Part shown: one piece after another, positions 1 through 8,590 of the stretch
How the letters are laid out: each line of letters begins with the position of its first letter
Numbering within the stretch: position 1 is the first letter of the stretch
Assembly: GCF_900496965.1 (NCBI RefSeq)
Contig: NZ_UFQB01000015.1
Span: 1-64,000 of the forward strand
Source: Achromobacter agilis
Lineage (GTDB): Bacteria > Pseudomonadota > Gammaproteobacteria > Burkholderiales > Burkholderiaceae_B
Length of the DNA: 64,000 bases
Direction: 5' to 3'
Made by a program: the position numbers and the translations under genes
The notes under the pieces: generated by a model
Database searches by the model: none
Seen by the model: only the letters and a program-made list of their open reading frames with translations
Told to the model about the DNA's origin: nothing

Positions 1-846
1 GGCGGCGCCGATGACCACAGCGCGGGCGACGACTCCGTGCGCGACCTGTTCCAGGTCTCGGTCAAGGACCTGGCCGGTCAGACCCACAGCGATGACCTGG
101 TCATCCAGATCATCGACACCGTGCCGGAAGCCAAGGACGACAACGGCGGTACGGTCACCGAAGATGCAGCTGTGGATACCCTCAGCGGCAACGTCGTGGA
201 CAACGACGTCAAGGGCGCCGACGCCATCAGCGGCGTCACCTGGAACGTCTCCGACGCCCAGCGCGCCGAGATCGAACAGTACGGCTCGCTCACGCTCAAC
301 GCCGACGGCACCTGGCAGTTCACGCTGGACAACAGCAAGCCGGCCGTCCAGGCGCTCGGCGCCACCGACAAGCTGAACTTCACGCTGAACTACACCGTCA
401 AGGACGCCGACAACGACACCTCCGACGCCAAGCTCAGCTTCAGCATCCAGGGCCAGGCCGATACGCCGCCGGTCATCACCCCGGAAGACAGCGACGGCAA
501 CGTCACCGGCGCGCATAACAGCGTGGTCGAAGGCACCGGCGACACCGTGACGGGTTCCGTCACTGTCTCCGCGGAAGCCGGCATCGCCGGCGTCACCGTG
601 GGTGGCCTGGATATCACCGGCGCCACCGCCGCCGATCCGGTCGTCATCACCACCGGCAAGGGGGTGCTCAGCATCACCGGCTACGACGCGGCCACCGGCA
701 CCATCACCTACTCCTACCAGGAGACCGGCGGCGCCGATGACCACAGCGCGGGCGACGACTCCGTGCGCGACCTGTTCCAGGTCTCGGTCAAGGACCTGGC
801 CGGCCAGACCCACAGCGATGACCTGGTCATCCAGATCATCGACACC
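1..846 (+). repeat. Near-identical 242-codon repeat unit inside the adhesin gene
   Basis: Bases 1-120 recur almost unchanged at 727-846 (for example gtcagacc against gccagacc near base 75), an offset of 726 nt, exactly 242 codons. The flanking text diverges soon after, so the unit is a mosaic module. More copies probably lie upstream of the window, where long-read assembly would be needed to count them. Confidence 0.85.
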
Positions 847-3819
847 GCGCCCAAGGCCGAGGACGACACGGCATCGGTCGACGAGGGCGCCACCGGCGCG
901 ATCACTGGCAACGTGCTCGCCAATGACACGCTGGGCGCCGACGCCAGCACCGTGACCATTACGGCGGGCGACGCCAAGTACGGCACTCTGATCGACAATG
1001 GCGACGGCACCTGGTCGTACCAACTGGACAACAGCCTGGCCGCGGTCCGGGCGCTCGGCAACGACCAGACCCTGACCGAGGAGATCCACTACACCATCAC
1101 TGATGCCGACGGCGACATCAGTGAAGCGGTGATCGTCATCACCATCAACGGCACGAACGAAGCGCCGGTCCTCGAGACCCACACCAATCAGATCCTGGAA
1201 GACCAGATCGCCAGCGGCAACGTGCTTACGGGCGCGACGGATGCCGACAACGACGCGCTGTCCGTCACCGAGTTCTCGATCAACGGCACGAAGTACGATG
1301 CGGGCCAGACGGCGACCATTGCCGGCGTCGGCACTATCGTCGTAAATGCCAATGGCGGCTATGTCTTCACGCCTGATGCGAACTGGAACGGGGACGTCCC
1401 GCAGATCACTTATACCGTGACGGACGGCTCGGAAACGACCTCTTCCACGCTGGACATCGACGTCCTGCCCGTCAATGACGCTCCGGTTTCGGCGGATGCC
1501 TCGGGCAACGTGACGGAGGGCCGGGACTACGTGTTCGACATGGACGACTTCGAGTTCTCCGACCCGGTGGAGGGGCATTCGATGGAGTCGGTGATCATCG
1601 ACTCCCTGCCGTCCGGCGGCACGCTGCTCATCGATGGGCAGCCGGTGACTCAGGGCCAGGAAATCAGCGTTGCGGACCTCACGGACGGCAAGCTGGTGTT
1701 CCGCCCCGACGCCACCAACGTGGGTGAAAACGCCGGCTCGTCCTTCGAGTTCCGCGTCAAGGATTCCGGCGGCACCGCCAACGGCGGCCAGGACACCTCG
1801 GAGCAGCAGACGTTCGAGTTGCGCGTGGACCAATTCACGGGCGGCGGCAACAACAACGACACCGTCAAGGGCGGCTCGGGCGACGACGTGCTGCTGGGCG
1901 ACCAGGGCGGCATGCTGAAGAACGTGACCCCCGGCACCAGCTACAACATCGCACTGGTGCTCGATCTGTCGGGCTCGATGGACTACTACTGGGGCAGCGG
2001 TTCCAATCAGGAGCGACGCCTCGAGACCGCCAAGAAGGCTCTCAAGGCGCTGCTGGAGAATCAGTTGGCCCTCCACGATGGCACCATCAACGTGTCGCTG
2101 ATCACGTTCGAAGGCAGCAGCGCGAAGCTGCAGAAGGAAATCTCCGGCCTGACGACCGACAATGTCGACGAAATGGTCGACATCCTGATGGGCCTCCGGT
2201 CTGGTGGCAGCACGCCGTATGGCGCGGCCTTCAACGAGACCAAGGACTGGTTCGACGGTCAGCCCACCGAGGATGCCGATGGTAATGCATACAAGAACCT
2301 GACGTTCTTCCTCACGGACGGCGAACCCACCTCCGAGTGGCAGTACAACCGCGACAACGAGTTCAATTCCCTGGCTGGCGTCAGCGAAGTGCACGGCATC
2401 GGCATCGGCTCGGGTGTCTCCACCTCCACGCTCAACAAGTACGACAACACCGGCGGCCGCTTCACCACTGGCGGCGAGGTTTATGTGAACTTCTCCGGAA
2501 ACTCGCCTGCAGGAGCGAACAACGTCGCAAACTGGCAGAAGGACGGCGACGGCACGGTGACGCGGACGGGCAACAATAACAACAGCTACAAGATGCGTAT
2601 CTCGGATACGACGTCGGATGGCAACGCATTCACCGTCACCATGAGGGATTCCGACAAGATCACGGTAACGAACCCCGCCGGCGCGTCGTTCGGCTTCGAT
2701 GCCTCCGTTGCGGACAAGAATTCCGCCGACACGTTCAAGTGGGTCCTGCTGAAGTGGAATGGTTCGGAATGGAAGGAAGTCGAGTCCGGTACCGAGGCCA
2801 ATACCAAGACGGTAGGTGTCTACGGCCCTGGGGACTACCTGTACCAGTTCATCCTCAACGACAAGAGTTCGAGCGGCGCGTTCCGCGTAGACATTGACAA
2901 CATCCGCACGTACACCACGGGCCGCACCGACAACTCGCAGGTCGTGCTGAACCCGTCGGATCTGGAGTCGGCTCTCGTTGGCGGCAGCACGACCAACGAA
3001 CTGGCTCCTGTCGGCGACGACAAGATCTTCGGCGGTGACGGCAACGACATCCTGTTCGGCGATACGATCAATACCGATCACTTGCCGTGGGGCGTGGATG
3101 GCAATCCGGCCAAGCCGACCGACCTGGCGGATGGAGCGGGCCTGGATGCGCTCAAGCAGTTCCTGCTGCTCAAGAACGGCACGCAGCCCACGGACGCCGA
3201 CCTGCACAAGTTCATCTCGGACAACCACGGGATGTTCGATGTCCAGGGCGACACGCGTGGCGGCAATGACGAACTGCACGGGGGCAAGGGCGACGACATC
3301 ATCTACGGACAGGGCGGCAACGACGTCCTGTGGGGCGATGACGGCAACGACAAGCTCTACGGCGGTACCGGCAACGACGAACTGCATGGTGGCGCCGGTA
3401 ACGACATCCTGGTCGGCGGCAAGGGCAACGACACGCTGTGGGGCGACGGCGGCAGCGACACCTTCAAGTGGCAGCTCGGCGACGAAGGCACCACCGCGCA
3501 GCCCGCAATCGACACGATCAAGGACTTCTCGAAGGCCTTGGTCGCCGACGGCGGCGACGTGCTGGACCTGAAGGACCTGCTCGTGGGCGAAAAGGACGGC
3601 AACCTGTCGCAGTACCTGAACTTCAAGCAGGATCCGGCCAACGCCAACAACACGATCCTCGAGATCAACACCAAGGGCCAGATCGGCCAGGGTGCGGACC
3701 AGAAGATCGTGCTGGAGAACGTTGACCTCATGCATGACGCCAACGGCCAGCTGATGAGCAACCAGGCCATCATCAACGACCTGCTGCAGAAGGGGAAGCT
3801 GAACGTCGACCACAACTAA
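1..3819 (+). CDS. LapA-type giant RTX adhesin, C-terminal part (5' end outside window)
   Basis: The frame is open from the first base, so this is the last 1272 residues of a larger protein. Visible in order are long Asp/Asn/Gly-rich beta-sandwich repeats of the VCBS/BapA kind (to about base 1840), a first RTX nonapeptide stretch (1870-1911), a von Willebrand A domain with its MIDAS motif DLSGSM at 1963-1980, a block of RTX calcium repeats (3031-3060 and 3259-3470), and a C-terminal type I secretion target region ending at 3819. This layout is that of ABC-secreted biofilm adhesins which stay in the outer membrane through an N-terminal retention module; that module and the secretion system are not in the window. 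The following lapG and lapD genes support the LapA assignment. The VWA domain appears interrupted by about 159 residues (2461-2937). The function as an adhesin is inferred from family and context. Confidence 0.88.
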   Translation, partial: GGADDHSAGDDSVRDLFQVSVKDLAGQTHSDDLVIQIIDTVPEAKDDNGGTVTEDAAVDTLSGNVVDNDVKGADAISGVTWNVSDAQRAEIEQYGSLTLNADGTWQFTLDNSKPAVQALGATDKLNFTLNYTVKDADNDTSDAKLSFSIQGQADTPPVITPEDSDGNVTGAHNSVVEGTGDTVTGSVTVSAEAGIAGVTVGGLDITGATAADPVVITTGKGVLSITGYDAATGTITYSYQETGGADDHSAGDDSVRDLFQVSVKDLAGQTHSDDLVIQIIDTAPKAEDDTASVDEGATGAITGNVLANDTLGADASTVTITAGDAKYGTLIDNGDGTWSYQLDNSLAAVRALGNDQTLTEEIHYTITDADGDISEAVIVITINGTNEAPVLETHTNQILEDQIASGNVLTGATDADNDALSVTEFSINGTKYDAGQTATIAGVGTIVVNANGGYVFTPDANWNGDVPQITYTVTDGSETTSSTLDIDVLPVNDAPVSADASGNVTEGRDYVFDMDDFEFSDPVEGHSMESVIIDSLPSGGTLLIDGQPVTQGQEISVADLTDGKLVFRPDATNVGENAGSSFEFRVKDSGGTANGGQDTSEQQTFELRVDQFTGGGNNNDTVKGGSGDDVLLGDQGGMLKNVTPGTSYNIALVLDLSGSMDYYWGSGSNQERRLETAKKALKALLENQLALHDGTINVSLITFEGSSAKLQKEISGLTTDNVDEMVDILMGLRSGGSTPYGAAFNETKDWFDGQPTEDADGNAYKNLTFFLTDGEPTSEWQYNRDNEFNSLAGVSEVHGIGIGSGVSTSTLNKYDNTGGRFTTGGEVYVNFSGNSPAGANNVANWQKDGDGTVTRTGNNNNSYKMRISDTTSDGNAFTVTMRDSDKITVTNPAGASFGFDASVADKNSADTFKWVLLKWNGSEWKEVESGTEANTKTVGVYGPGDYLYQFILNDKSSSGAFRVDIDNIRTYTTGRTDNSQVVLNPSDLESALVGGSTTNELAPVGDDKIFGGDGNDILFGDTINTDHLPWGVDGNPAKPTDLADGAGLDALKQFLLLKNGTQPTDADLHKFISDNHGMFDVQGDTRGGNDELHGGKGDDIIYGQGGNDVLWGDDGNDKLYGGTGNDELHGGAGNDILVGGKGNDTLWGDGGSDTFKWQLGDEGTTAQPAIDTIKDFSKALVADGGDVLDLKDLLVGEKDGNLSQYLNFKQDPANANNTILEINTKGQIGQGADQKIVLENVDLMHDANGQLMSNQAIINDLLQKGKLNVDHN

Positions 3820-3830
3820 GCGGTAGCGGC

Positions 3831-3871
3831 GGGAAGGGCCTGGCCGGCCCTTCCCCGGACGACACATTTTT
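3831..3871 (+). terminator. Hairpin after the adhesin gene, possible terminator
   Basis: A 10-bp inverted repeat (arms 3831-3840 and 3846-3855, GGGAAGGGCC type) lies 11 nt after the adhesin stop. The nearest T-run (3867-3871) is about 11 nt past the stem, so intrinsic termination may be partial and lapG could still be reached by read-through. Confidence 0.5.
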
Positions 3872-3889
3872 CAGACATTTCATCTGAAA
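3869..3889. promoter_or_regulatory. Inverted repeat upstream of lapG
   Basis: TTTCAGA at 3869-3875 is repeated in inverse as TCTGAAA at 3883-3889 with a 7-nt spacer, ending 13 nt before the lapG start. It could be an operator or an RNA hairpin limiting access to the lapG ribosome binding site (GGAAAC at 3895-3900). No regulator can be named. Confidence 0.3.
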
Positions 3890-3902
3890 CGTTCGGAAAC
3901 AT

Positions 3903-4601
3903 GTGAAAATCCGTCGCATGCCATCGCTTCCCCGTTTCCGCCCCGCGCTGACGTTGTGCCGATGGGCTTTGTTGTGTCTGGCCTGTGCCTGGGGCGGCAG
4001 TTTTGCCCTGGAGATCGATGCCGGCAAACTGCAAAGCCTGTCGGCCAGCCGCTATGGGGCCAAAGGCGCCCGCGCGGTGGGCTCGTGGCTCGATCTGCTG
4101 CGAGCCCCCACCCCGGGCCAGGAGCGGGATGCGCTGGTGATGGCCAACGATTTCTGGAATCGCAGCCTGATGTCCGGGGAAGACTCGGTCATCTGGCGCC
4201 AGCCCGACTACTGGGCCACGCCGCTGGAATCCCTGGGCAAGGGAGCCGGCGACTGTGAAGACTACGTCATCGGCAAGTACTTCACGCTGCTCAAGCTGGG
4301 CGTCCCGGCCAACAAGCTGCGCTTCATCTACGTGCGCGCGCGCATCGGCGGCGCCGCCAGCAGCAGCCAGGTCGCCCACATGGTGCTCGGCTACTACGAA
4401 ACCCCGAATGCCGTGCCGCTGGTGCTGGACAGCCTGATCTCGACCATCCTGCCGGCCTCGCAGCGCCGCGACCTGACGCCGGTGTTCAGTTTCAACGCCG
4501 ACGGCGTGTACGTTGACGGCAAACCCGCCGCCCCGGTTGACCGCCTCAGCCGCTGGCGTGATCTACTTCAACGCATGGAACGGGAAGGCCTGCGCCCCTG
4601 A
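3903..4601 (+). CDS. lapG: LapG-type periplasmic cysteine protease
   Basis: This 232-residue protein has an N-terminal signal sequence (hydrophobic stretch about residues 17-36) and belongs to the bacterial transglutaminase-like cysteine protease family. The catalytic triad is visible as C118 (in GDCED), H159 (in VAHMV) and D176 (in VLDSL); the 17-residue His-Asp spacing equals that of Pseudomonas LapG. The family cleaves LapA-type adhesins at a di-alanine site in the periplasm to release them from the cell surface. It sits between the adhesin and lapD, and its stop TGA overlaps a possible ATG of lapD. The start is GTG 3903 with GGAAAC upstream; ATG 3918 is the alternative. Confidence 0.92.
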   Translation: MKIRRMPSLPRFRPALTLCRWALLCLACAWGGSFALEIDAGKLQSLSASRYGAKGARAVGSWLDLLRAPTPGQERDALVMANDFWNRSLMSGEDSVIWRQPDYWATPLESLGKGAGDCEDYVIGKYFTLLKLGVPANKLRFIYVRARIGGAASSSQVAHMVLGYYETPNAVPLVLDSLISTILPASQRRDLTPVFSFNADGVYVDGKPAAPVDRLSRWRDLLQRMEREGLRP

Positions 4602-4618
4602 TGTCCGGAAATAAGACC

Positions 4619-6583
4619 ATGTCCATACTTCGACAGCTTCTGCTCAGCGTTACCCTCGCGATCGGCGTCATCCTGCTGGGCACGCTGGCGCTCAGCGTCA
4701 ATACGGCCCGGGAATACCTGTCGGGCCAGTTGCAGGTGCAGAGCACCGACGCCGCCGTATCGCTGGCCCTGTCCCTCTCGCAGCCCGCCAACAATGATCC
4801 CGTGGTCCAGGAATTGCTGGTGTCGGCGCTGTACGACGGCGGGCATTTCTCGCTGGTGCGCCTGTCCGATCCGGAAGGCAAGGTCCTCATCGAGCGCCGC
4901 TCCACGGCGACGGCCGCGTCGGTGCCCGCCTGGTTCCAGGCGCTGGCGCCGTTGAACTCGGAGCCGGCCACCCACGCGGTCAGCGATGGCTGGCGCCAGA
5001 TCGGCGAAGTCACGCTGGTCGCCAACGACGCCTACGCCTGGGAAGCCCTGTGGCGCAGCAGCCTGAAGATGATTGCCCTGGTGGTGGGCGCGGGCATTCT
5101 GTGGGCGGTGTTCGCCTTCCTGCTGGTGGGATGGATCAAGAACCGCCTGCTGCGCGAAATCAGCGATCACGTGCGCGGCATCGGCCAGGAATCCCCGTCC
5201 GAGCAGGTCGAGGCGCGCGTGCCCGAGCTGTCCGGCGTGGTCCAGGCCCTGAACCAGACGCGCGAACGCGTCTACGCCAGCGTCGAAGAGCAGAACGCCA
5301 AGATCGAATCGCTGGAAGTGGAGCTCAACCAGGATCCGGTCACCGGCCTGCCGAACCGCAAGTACTTCGTCAACGAATTCCGCCGCGCGCTCGAAGCGCC
5401 GCCGGCCGTTGCCGGGCGCGCCGTCGATGGCGGCCATATCCTGGTGTTCCGCCAGCGCGACCTGGCGGACCTGAACCGCCACATGCCCCGCGAATTCATC
5501 GACCAATGGCTGCGCACGGCGTGCGAACGCATCAACAGTACGCTCAGGCGCCTGCATGTGGCCTCGCCGCTGCTGGCCCGCCTGAACGGATCGGATTTCG
5601 CCCTGCTGCTGCCCGGCTGCGCGGCGCCGCAGGCGATGATGGTCGCGGAGCAGGTGCGGGCCGACCTGCACGCGTCGCGCATCCCCGTCGGCGAGGGCCA
5701 CCTGTGCCGCTGGGCGCAAGCCATGACGGACTACGGCCACGGCAATCAGGCCGGCCCGGTGCTCGCGCGGCTGGACTTCGGGCTGATGCGGGCGGAAAGC
5801 GCCGGCAACGACCAAGTCGTGATCGCCGGCGCGACCGACATGCAATCCCCCTCGGAATCCGGCGAACGGGCCTGGAAGGACGCCATCGTGTCCGCCCTCG
5901 AAGACCATCGCTTCGAACTGTCCACCGAACGCCTGCAGGCCGCGGACGGCAGCACGGTCCGCATCGAAGCCATGCTGATGCTGCGCACCGCCGCCGGCGA
6001 GGAGCCGATCCCGGCAACGCTGTTCATCCCGCCGGCCGTGCGCCTGGACCTGGTGGCCGATTGCGACCTGGAAGCCGTAAGCCTGGGGCTGGACTGGCTG
6101 GCCGCCAACCCCGGCGAACTGGCCGTACGCGTGGCCCTGCCCTCGTTGCGGGGCCAGAAATTCTTCCGCCAGCTGGCCCTGCTGCTGACGGAGCACCGCC
6201 CGCTGGCGCCGCGCCTGTACCTCGAAGTCGATGCGCACGGCCTGGTGGAATGCCACGAACAGATCGCCACGCTGGCCCGCGTCGCCTCGGAGTTCGGCGC
6301 GCATATCGGCGTGCGCCGCCTGGCGCAGCAGTTCGGCGCCGTTGCGCAATTGCACACCCTGCCCCTGTCCTACGTGAAGCTGGGCGGCGGCTTCGTGGGC
6401 GGCATGTCGCAAAGCCCGGGCAGCCAGCAACTGACCGCATCGGTGCTGGAAACGGCCCGGAACTTGAAAATCGCGGTCTATGCCGAGGATGTGCCCGACG
6501 CGGAAACGCAACGGATCCTGGCCAACCTGGGCATCGGCATCATGCGGGGCCCTGGCGTCAAGATGGCCGCAGGCGGGGCCTAA
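4619..6583 (+). CDS. lapD: LapD-type c-di-GMP receptor controlling LapG
   Basis: An inside-out signalling protein of the inner membrane: TM helix at the N terminus, periplasmic LapD_MoxY domain (about 30-150), second TM (about 152-174), HAMP linker, then GGDEF and EAL domains that have both lost catalytic motifs (NGSDF in place of GGDEF; EAM in place of EAL). In the family, c-di-GMP bound to the degenerate EAL domain makes the periplasmic domain sequester LapG, so the adhesin is kept. I chose ATG 4619 because MSILRQLL aligns with the start of known LapD proteins and places the periplasmic Trp of DGWRQIG at residue 125, the position of the LapG-binding Trp in Pseudomonas LapD. ATG 4601, which overlaps the lapG stop, would add six residues. 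Confidence 0.92.
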   Translation: MSILRQLLLSVTLAIGVILLGTLALSVNTAREYLSGQLQVQSTDAAVSLALSLSQPANNDPVVQELLVSALYDGGHFSLVRLSDPEGKVLIERRSTATAASVPAWFQALAPLNSEPATHAVSDGWRQIGEVTLVANDAYAWEALWRSSLKMIALVVGAGILWAVFAFLLVGWIKNRLLREISDHVRGIGQESPSEQVEARVPELSGVVQALNQTRERVYASVEEQNAKIESLEVELNQDPVTGLPNRKYFVNEFRRALEAPPAVAGRAVDGGHILVFRQRDLADLNRHMPREFIDQWLRTACERINSTLRRLHVASPLLARLNGSDFALLLPGCAAPQAMMVAEQVRADLHASRIPVGEGHLCRWAQAMTDYGHGNQAGPVLARLDFGLMRAESAGNDQVVIAGATDMQSPSESGERAWKDAIVSALEDHRFELSTERLQAADGSTVRIEAMLMLRTAAGEEPIPATLFIPPAVRLDLVADCDLEAVSLGLDWLAANPGELAVRVALPSLRGQKFFRQLALLLTEHRPLAPRLYLEVDAHGLVECHEQIATLARVASEFGAHIGVRRLAQQFGAVAQLHTLPLSYVKLGGGFVGGMSQSPGSQQLTASVLETARNLKIAVYAEDVPDAETQRILANLGIGIMRGPGVKMAAGGA

Positions 6584-6608
6584 GAACGCCCCGCTGCGGT
6601 GGGCGGGC

Positions 6609-7451
6609 TCAGCGCGCGGCGGCCTTGCCCTTGGATTGTTCGTACAGCGGCAGCACTTGCTGCGCCGCCGACTGGAGATCGCTGATGCGCGAGGCCGCAG
6701 ACGGATGGGTCGACAGGAATTCGGGCGGCGCGCTGCCCTGTTCGGCGGCGCCCATTTTCTGCCACAGGGTCACGGCAGCCCGCGGGTCGTAACCCGCCCG
6801 GGCCGCCAGCTCCACCCCCATGCGGTCGGCCTCGGTTTCGTGGGTGCGGCTGTTGGGCAGCGTGAACATCACACTCGTGAGTTGCCCGCCCAGGTCGGAT
6901 GCCGCACTGGACCCCGTCGCGATGGACAGCACGGACAGCCCCAGATTGGTCGCCATCTGCTGCGATACCCGTTCACGCGCATGCTCGCGCAGCGCATGGG
7001 AGATCTCGTGGCCCAGCACTGCCGCCAGTTCGGCGTCCGTGGGCTTGATCTTGGAGATCAGGCCCGTGTAGACGGCGATCTTGCCGCCCGGCATGCACCA
7101 GGCGTTGATCTCGTCGCTGGACAGCACGTGCACTTCCCATTTCCAGCCGGACGCATCCGGCCGGAACACCGGCGCCTGCGCGATCAGCCGCTGCGAAATC
7201 GCGCGCACCCGCGCCAGCTGCTGGGCGTCGCGGTCCAGCAGCCCCTTGGCCTTCGCCTGCTGAAGGATCTCGGCGTACTGCTGGTTCGCTTCCTGCTCCA
7301 GCGCCTGCGAAGGCACCATGCTGGACATGTACTGCGTCCTGTTGACACCGATCGCGCCGGACTGCGTGGTATTCATGCCCGTGCAGCCAGCCAGGGCGGC
7401 CAGCGCGAGCGCCGCGCCCGCGTTGCGAAGCAGATAACGTTTCCGGATCAT
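6609..7451 (-). CDS. M48-family metallopeptidase lipoprotein
   Basis: A 280-residue predicted lipoprotein: signal peptide with lipobox LAGC at Cys23, then a zinc metalloprotease domain with HEISH (H148, E149, H152) and the downstream ETEAD motif (about 205-209) supplying the third zinc ligand. Relatives such as LoiP and BepA degrade misassembled outer-membrane proteins in the periplasm. The start is ATG 7451 with GGAGG five to six nt upstream, rather than the TTG at 7463. The gene is convergent with lapD (25 nt between the stops) and shares its strand with aroC. Whether it acts on the adhesin machinery is unknown; the nearness is suggestive only. Confidence 0.85.
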   Translation of the reverse strand: MIRKRYLLRNAGAALALAALAGCTGMNTTQSGAIGVNRTQYMSSMVPSQALEQEANQQYAEILQQAKAKGLLDRDAQQLARVRAISQRLIAQAPVFRPDASGWKWEVHVLSSDEINAWCMPGGKIAVYTGLISKIKPTDAELAAVLGHEISHALREHARERVSQQMATNLGLSVLSIATGSSAASDLGGQLTSVMFTLPNSRTHETEADRMGVELAARAGYDPRAAVTLWQKMGAAEQGSAPPEFLSTHPSAASRISDLQSAAQQVLPLYEQSKGKAAAR

Positions 7452-7486
7452 GTCGGCCTCCAAGGTATTCGAAGAGCGTCAGCGTA

Positions 7487-8554
7487 TCAGACCGGATCGC
7501 CGCATTGCCCGCGATGGCGCAGGGCGTGGTCGATCAGCACCAGCGCGAGCATCGCCTCGGCGATGGGCGTTGCGCGGATGCCGACGCAGGGATCATGGCG
7601 GCCCAGCGTCTGCACCATGACCGGTTCGTTGGCGCGGTTCACCGAGCGGCGCTCGACCCGGATGCTGGACGTGGGCTTGATAGCCAGCGACACGGTGATG
7701 GGCTGGCCGGTGGAAATGCCGCCCAGCACCCCGCCCGCATGATTGGTCAGGAAGCCGTCAGGCGTGATCTCGTCGCCGTGCTCCGAACCGCGCTGGGCGA
7801 TGCTGTCGAAGCCCGCCCCGATCGACACGCCCTTGACCGCGTTCAGGCCCATCATCACATGCGCGATATCGGCGTCCAGGCGGTCGTAGATGGGTTCGCC
7901 CCAGCCCGCGGGCAGGTTTTCCGCCACGACCTCGATGCGGGCCCCGACCGAGTCGCCGTCGCGGCGCAACTGGTCCATATAGGCTTCGAGTTCCGGGACG
8001 ACCTCGGCATTGGGCGCGTAGAACGGATTGTTGGGGACTTCATCCCAGGATACGAAGGGGATGGCGACCGGGCCGAGCTGGCTCATGTAGCCGCGGACCT
8101 TGACGCCATATTGCTCGGCCAGCCATTTCTTGGCGATGGCGCCCGCGGCCACGGTGGGTGCGGTCAGGCGCGCCGACGAACGGCCGCCGCCGCGCGGGTC
8201 GCGCACGCCGAACTTGCGCCAATAGGCGTAATCGGCATGGCCCGGCCGGAAGGTATCGGCAATGTTGGAGTAGTCCTTGCTGCGCGCGTCCGTGTTGCGG
8301 ATCAGCAGGCCGATCGGCGTGCCCGTCGTCACCCCTTCATACACCCCGGATAGGATCTCGACCTGATCGGCTTCCTGGCGCTGCGTAACGTGACGCGAAG
8401 TGCCGGGACGGCGGCGGTCCAGTTCGAGCTGGATGTCGGAAGCGTCCAGGGACAACCCGGGAGGACAGCCGTCCACGACGCAGCCGATGGCCGGTCCGTG
8501 GGATTCGCCGAAATTGGTGACGGTAAAGAAGGTACCTAGGGTGTTGCCGGGCAT
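7487..8554 (-). CDS. aroC: Chorismate synthase
   Basis: A full-length 355-residue chorismate synthase, the last enzyme of the shikimate pathway, converting 5-enolpyruvylshikimate-3-phosphate to chorismate with reduced FMN. Family signatures are clear: the N-terminal GESHGPAIG, the [11 protein letters not shown] region, the RPGHADY motif, the GGGRSSAR signature near residue 125 and the [11 protein letters not shown]-terminal motif. It starts at ATG 8554 with no strong ribosome binding site. The stop is 35 nt upstream of the M48 peptidase start, so the two may be cotranscribed. Confidence 0.97.
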   Translation of the reverse strand: MPGNTLGTFFTVTNFGESHGPAIGCVVDGCPPGLSLDASDIQLELDRRRPGTSRHVTQRQEADQVEILSGVYEGVTTGTPIGLLIRNTDARSKDYSNIADTFRPGHADYAYWRKFGVRDPRGGGRSSARLTAPTVAAGAIAKKWLAEQYGVKVRGYMSQLGPVAIPFVSWDEVPNNPFYAPNAEVVPELEAYMDQLRRDGDSVGARIEVVAENLPAGWGEPIYDRLDADIAHVMMGLNAVKGVSIGAGFDSIAQRGSEHGDEITPDGFLTNHAGGVLGGISTGQPITVSLAIKPTSSIRVERRSVNRANEPVMVQTLGRHDPCVGIRATPIAEAMLALVLIDHALRHRGQCGDPV

Positions 8555-8590
8555 AGGGAGTCAACGGGTCGGGTTTGCGAGCAACCCCGA

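Noticed and set aside
4568-6511. Open frame of 647 codons antisense to lapD
   Set aside because: Low-complexity Ala/Arg/Gln/Gly-rich product typical of an antisense frame in GC-rich genes; no homology and no start signal.
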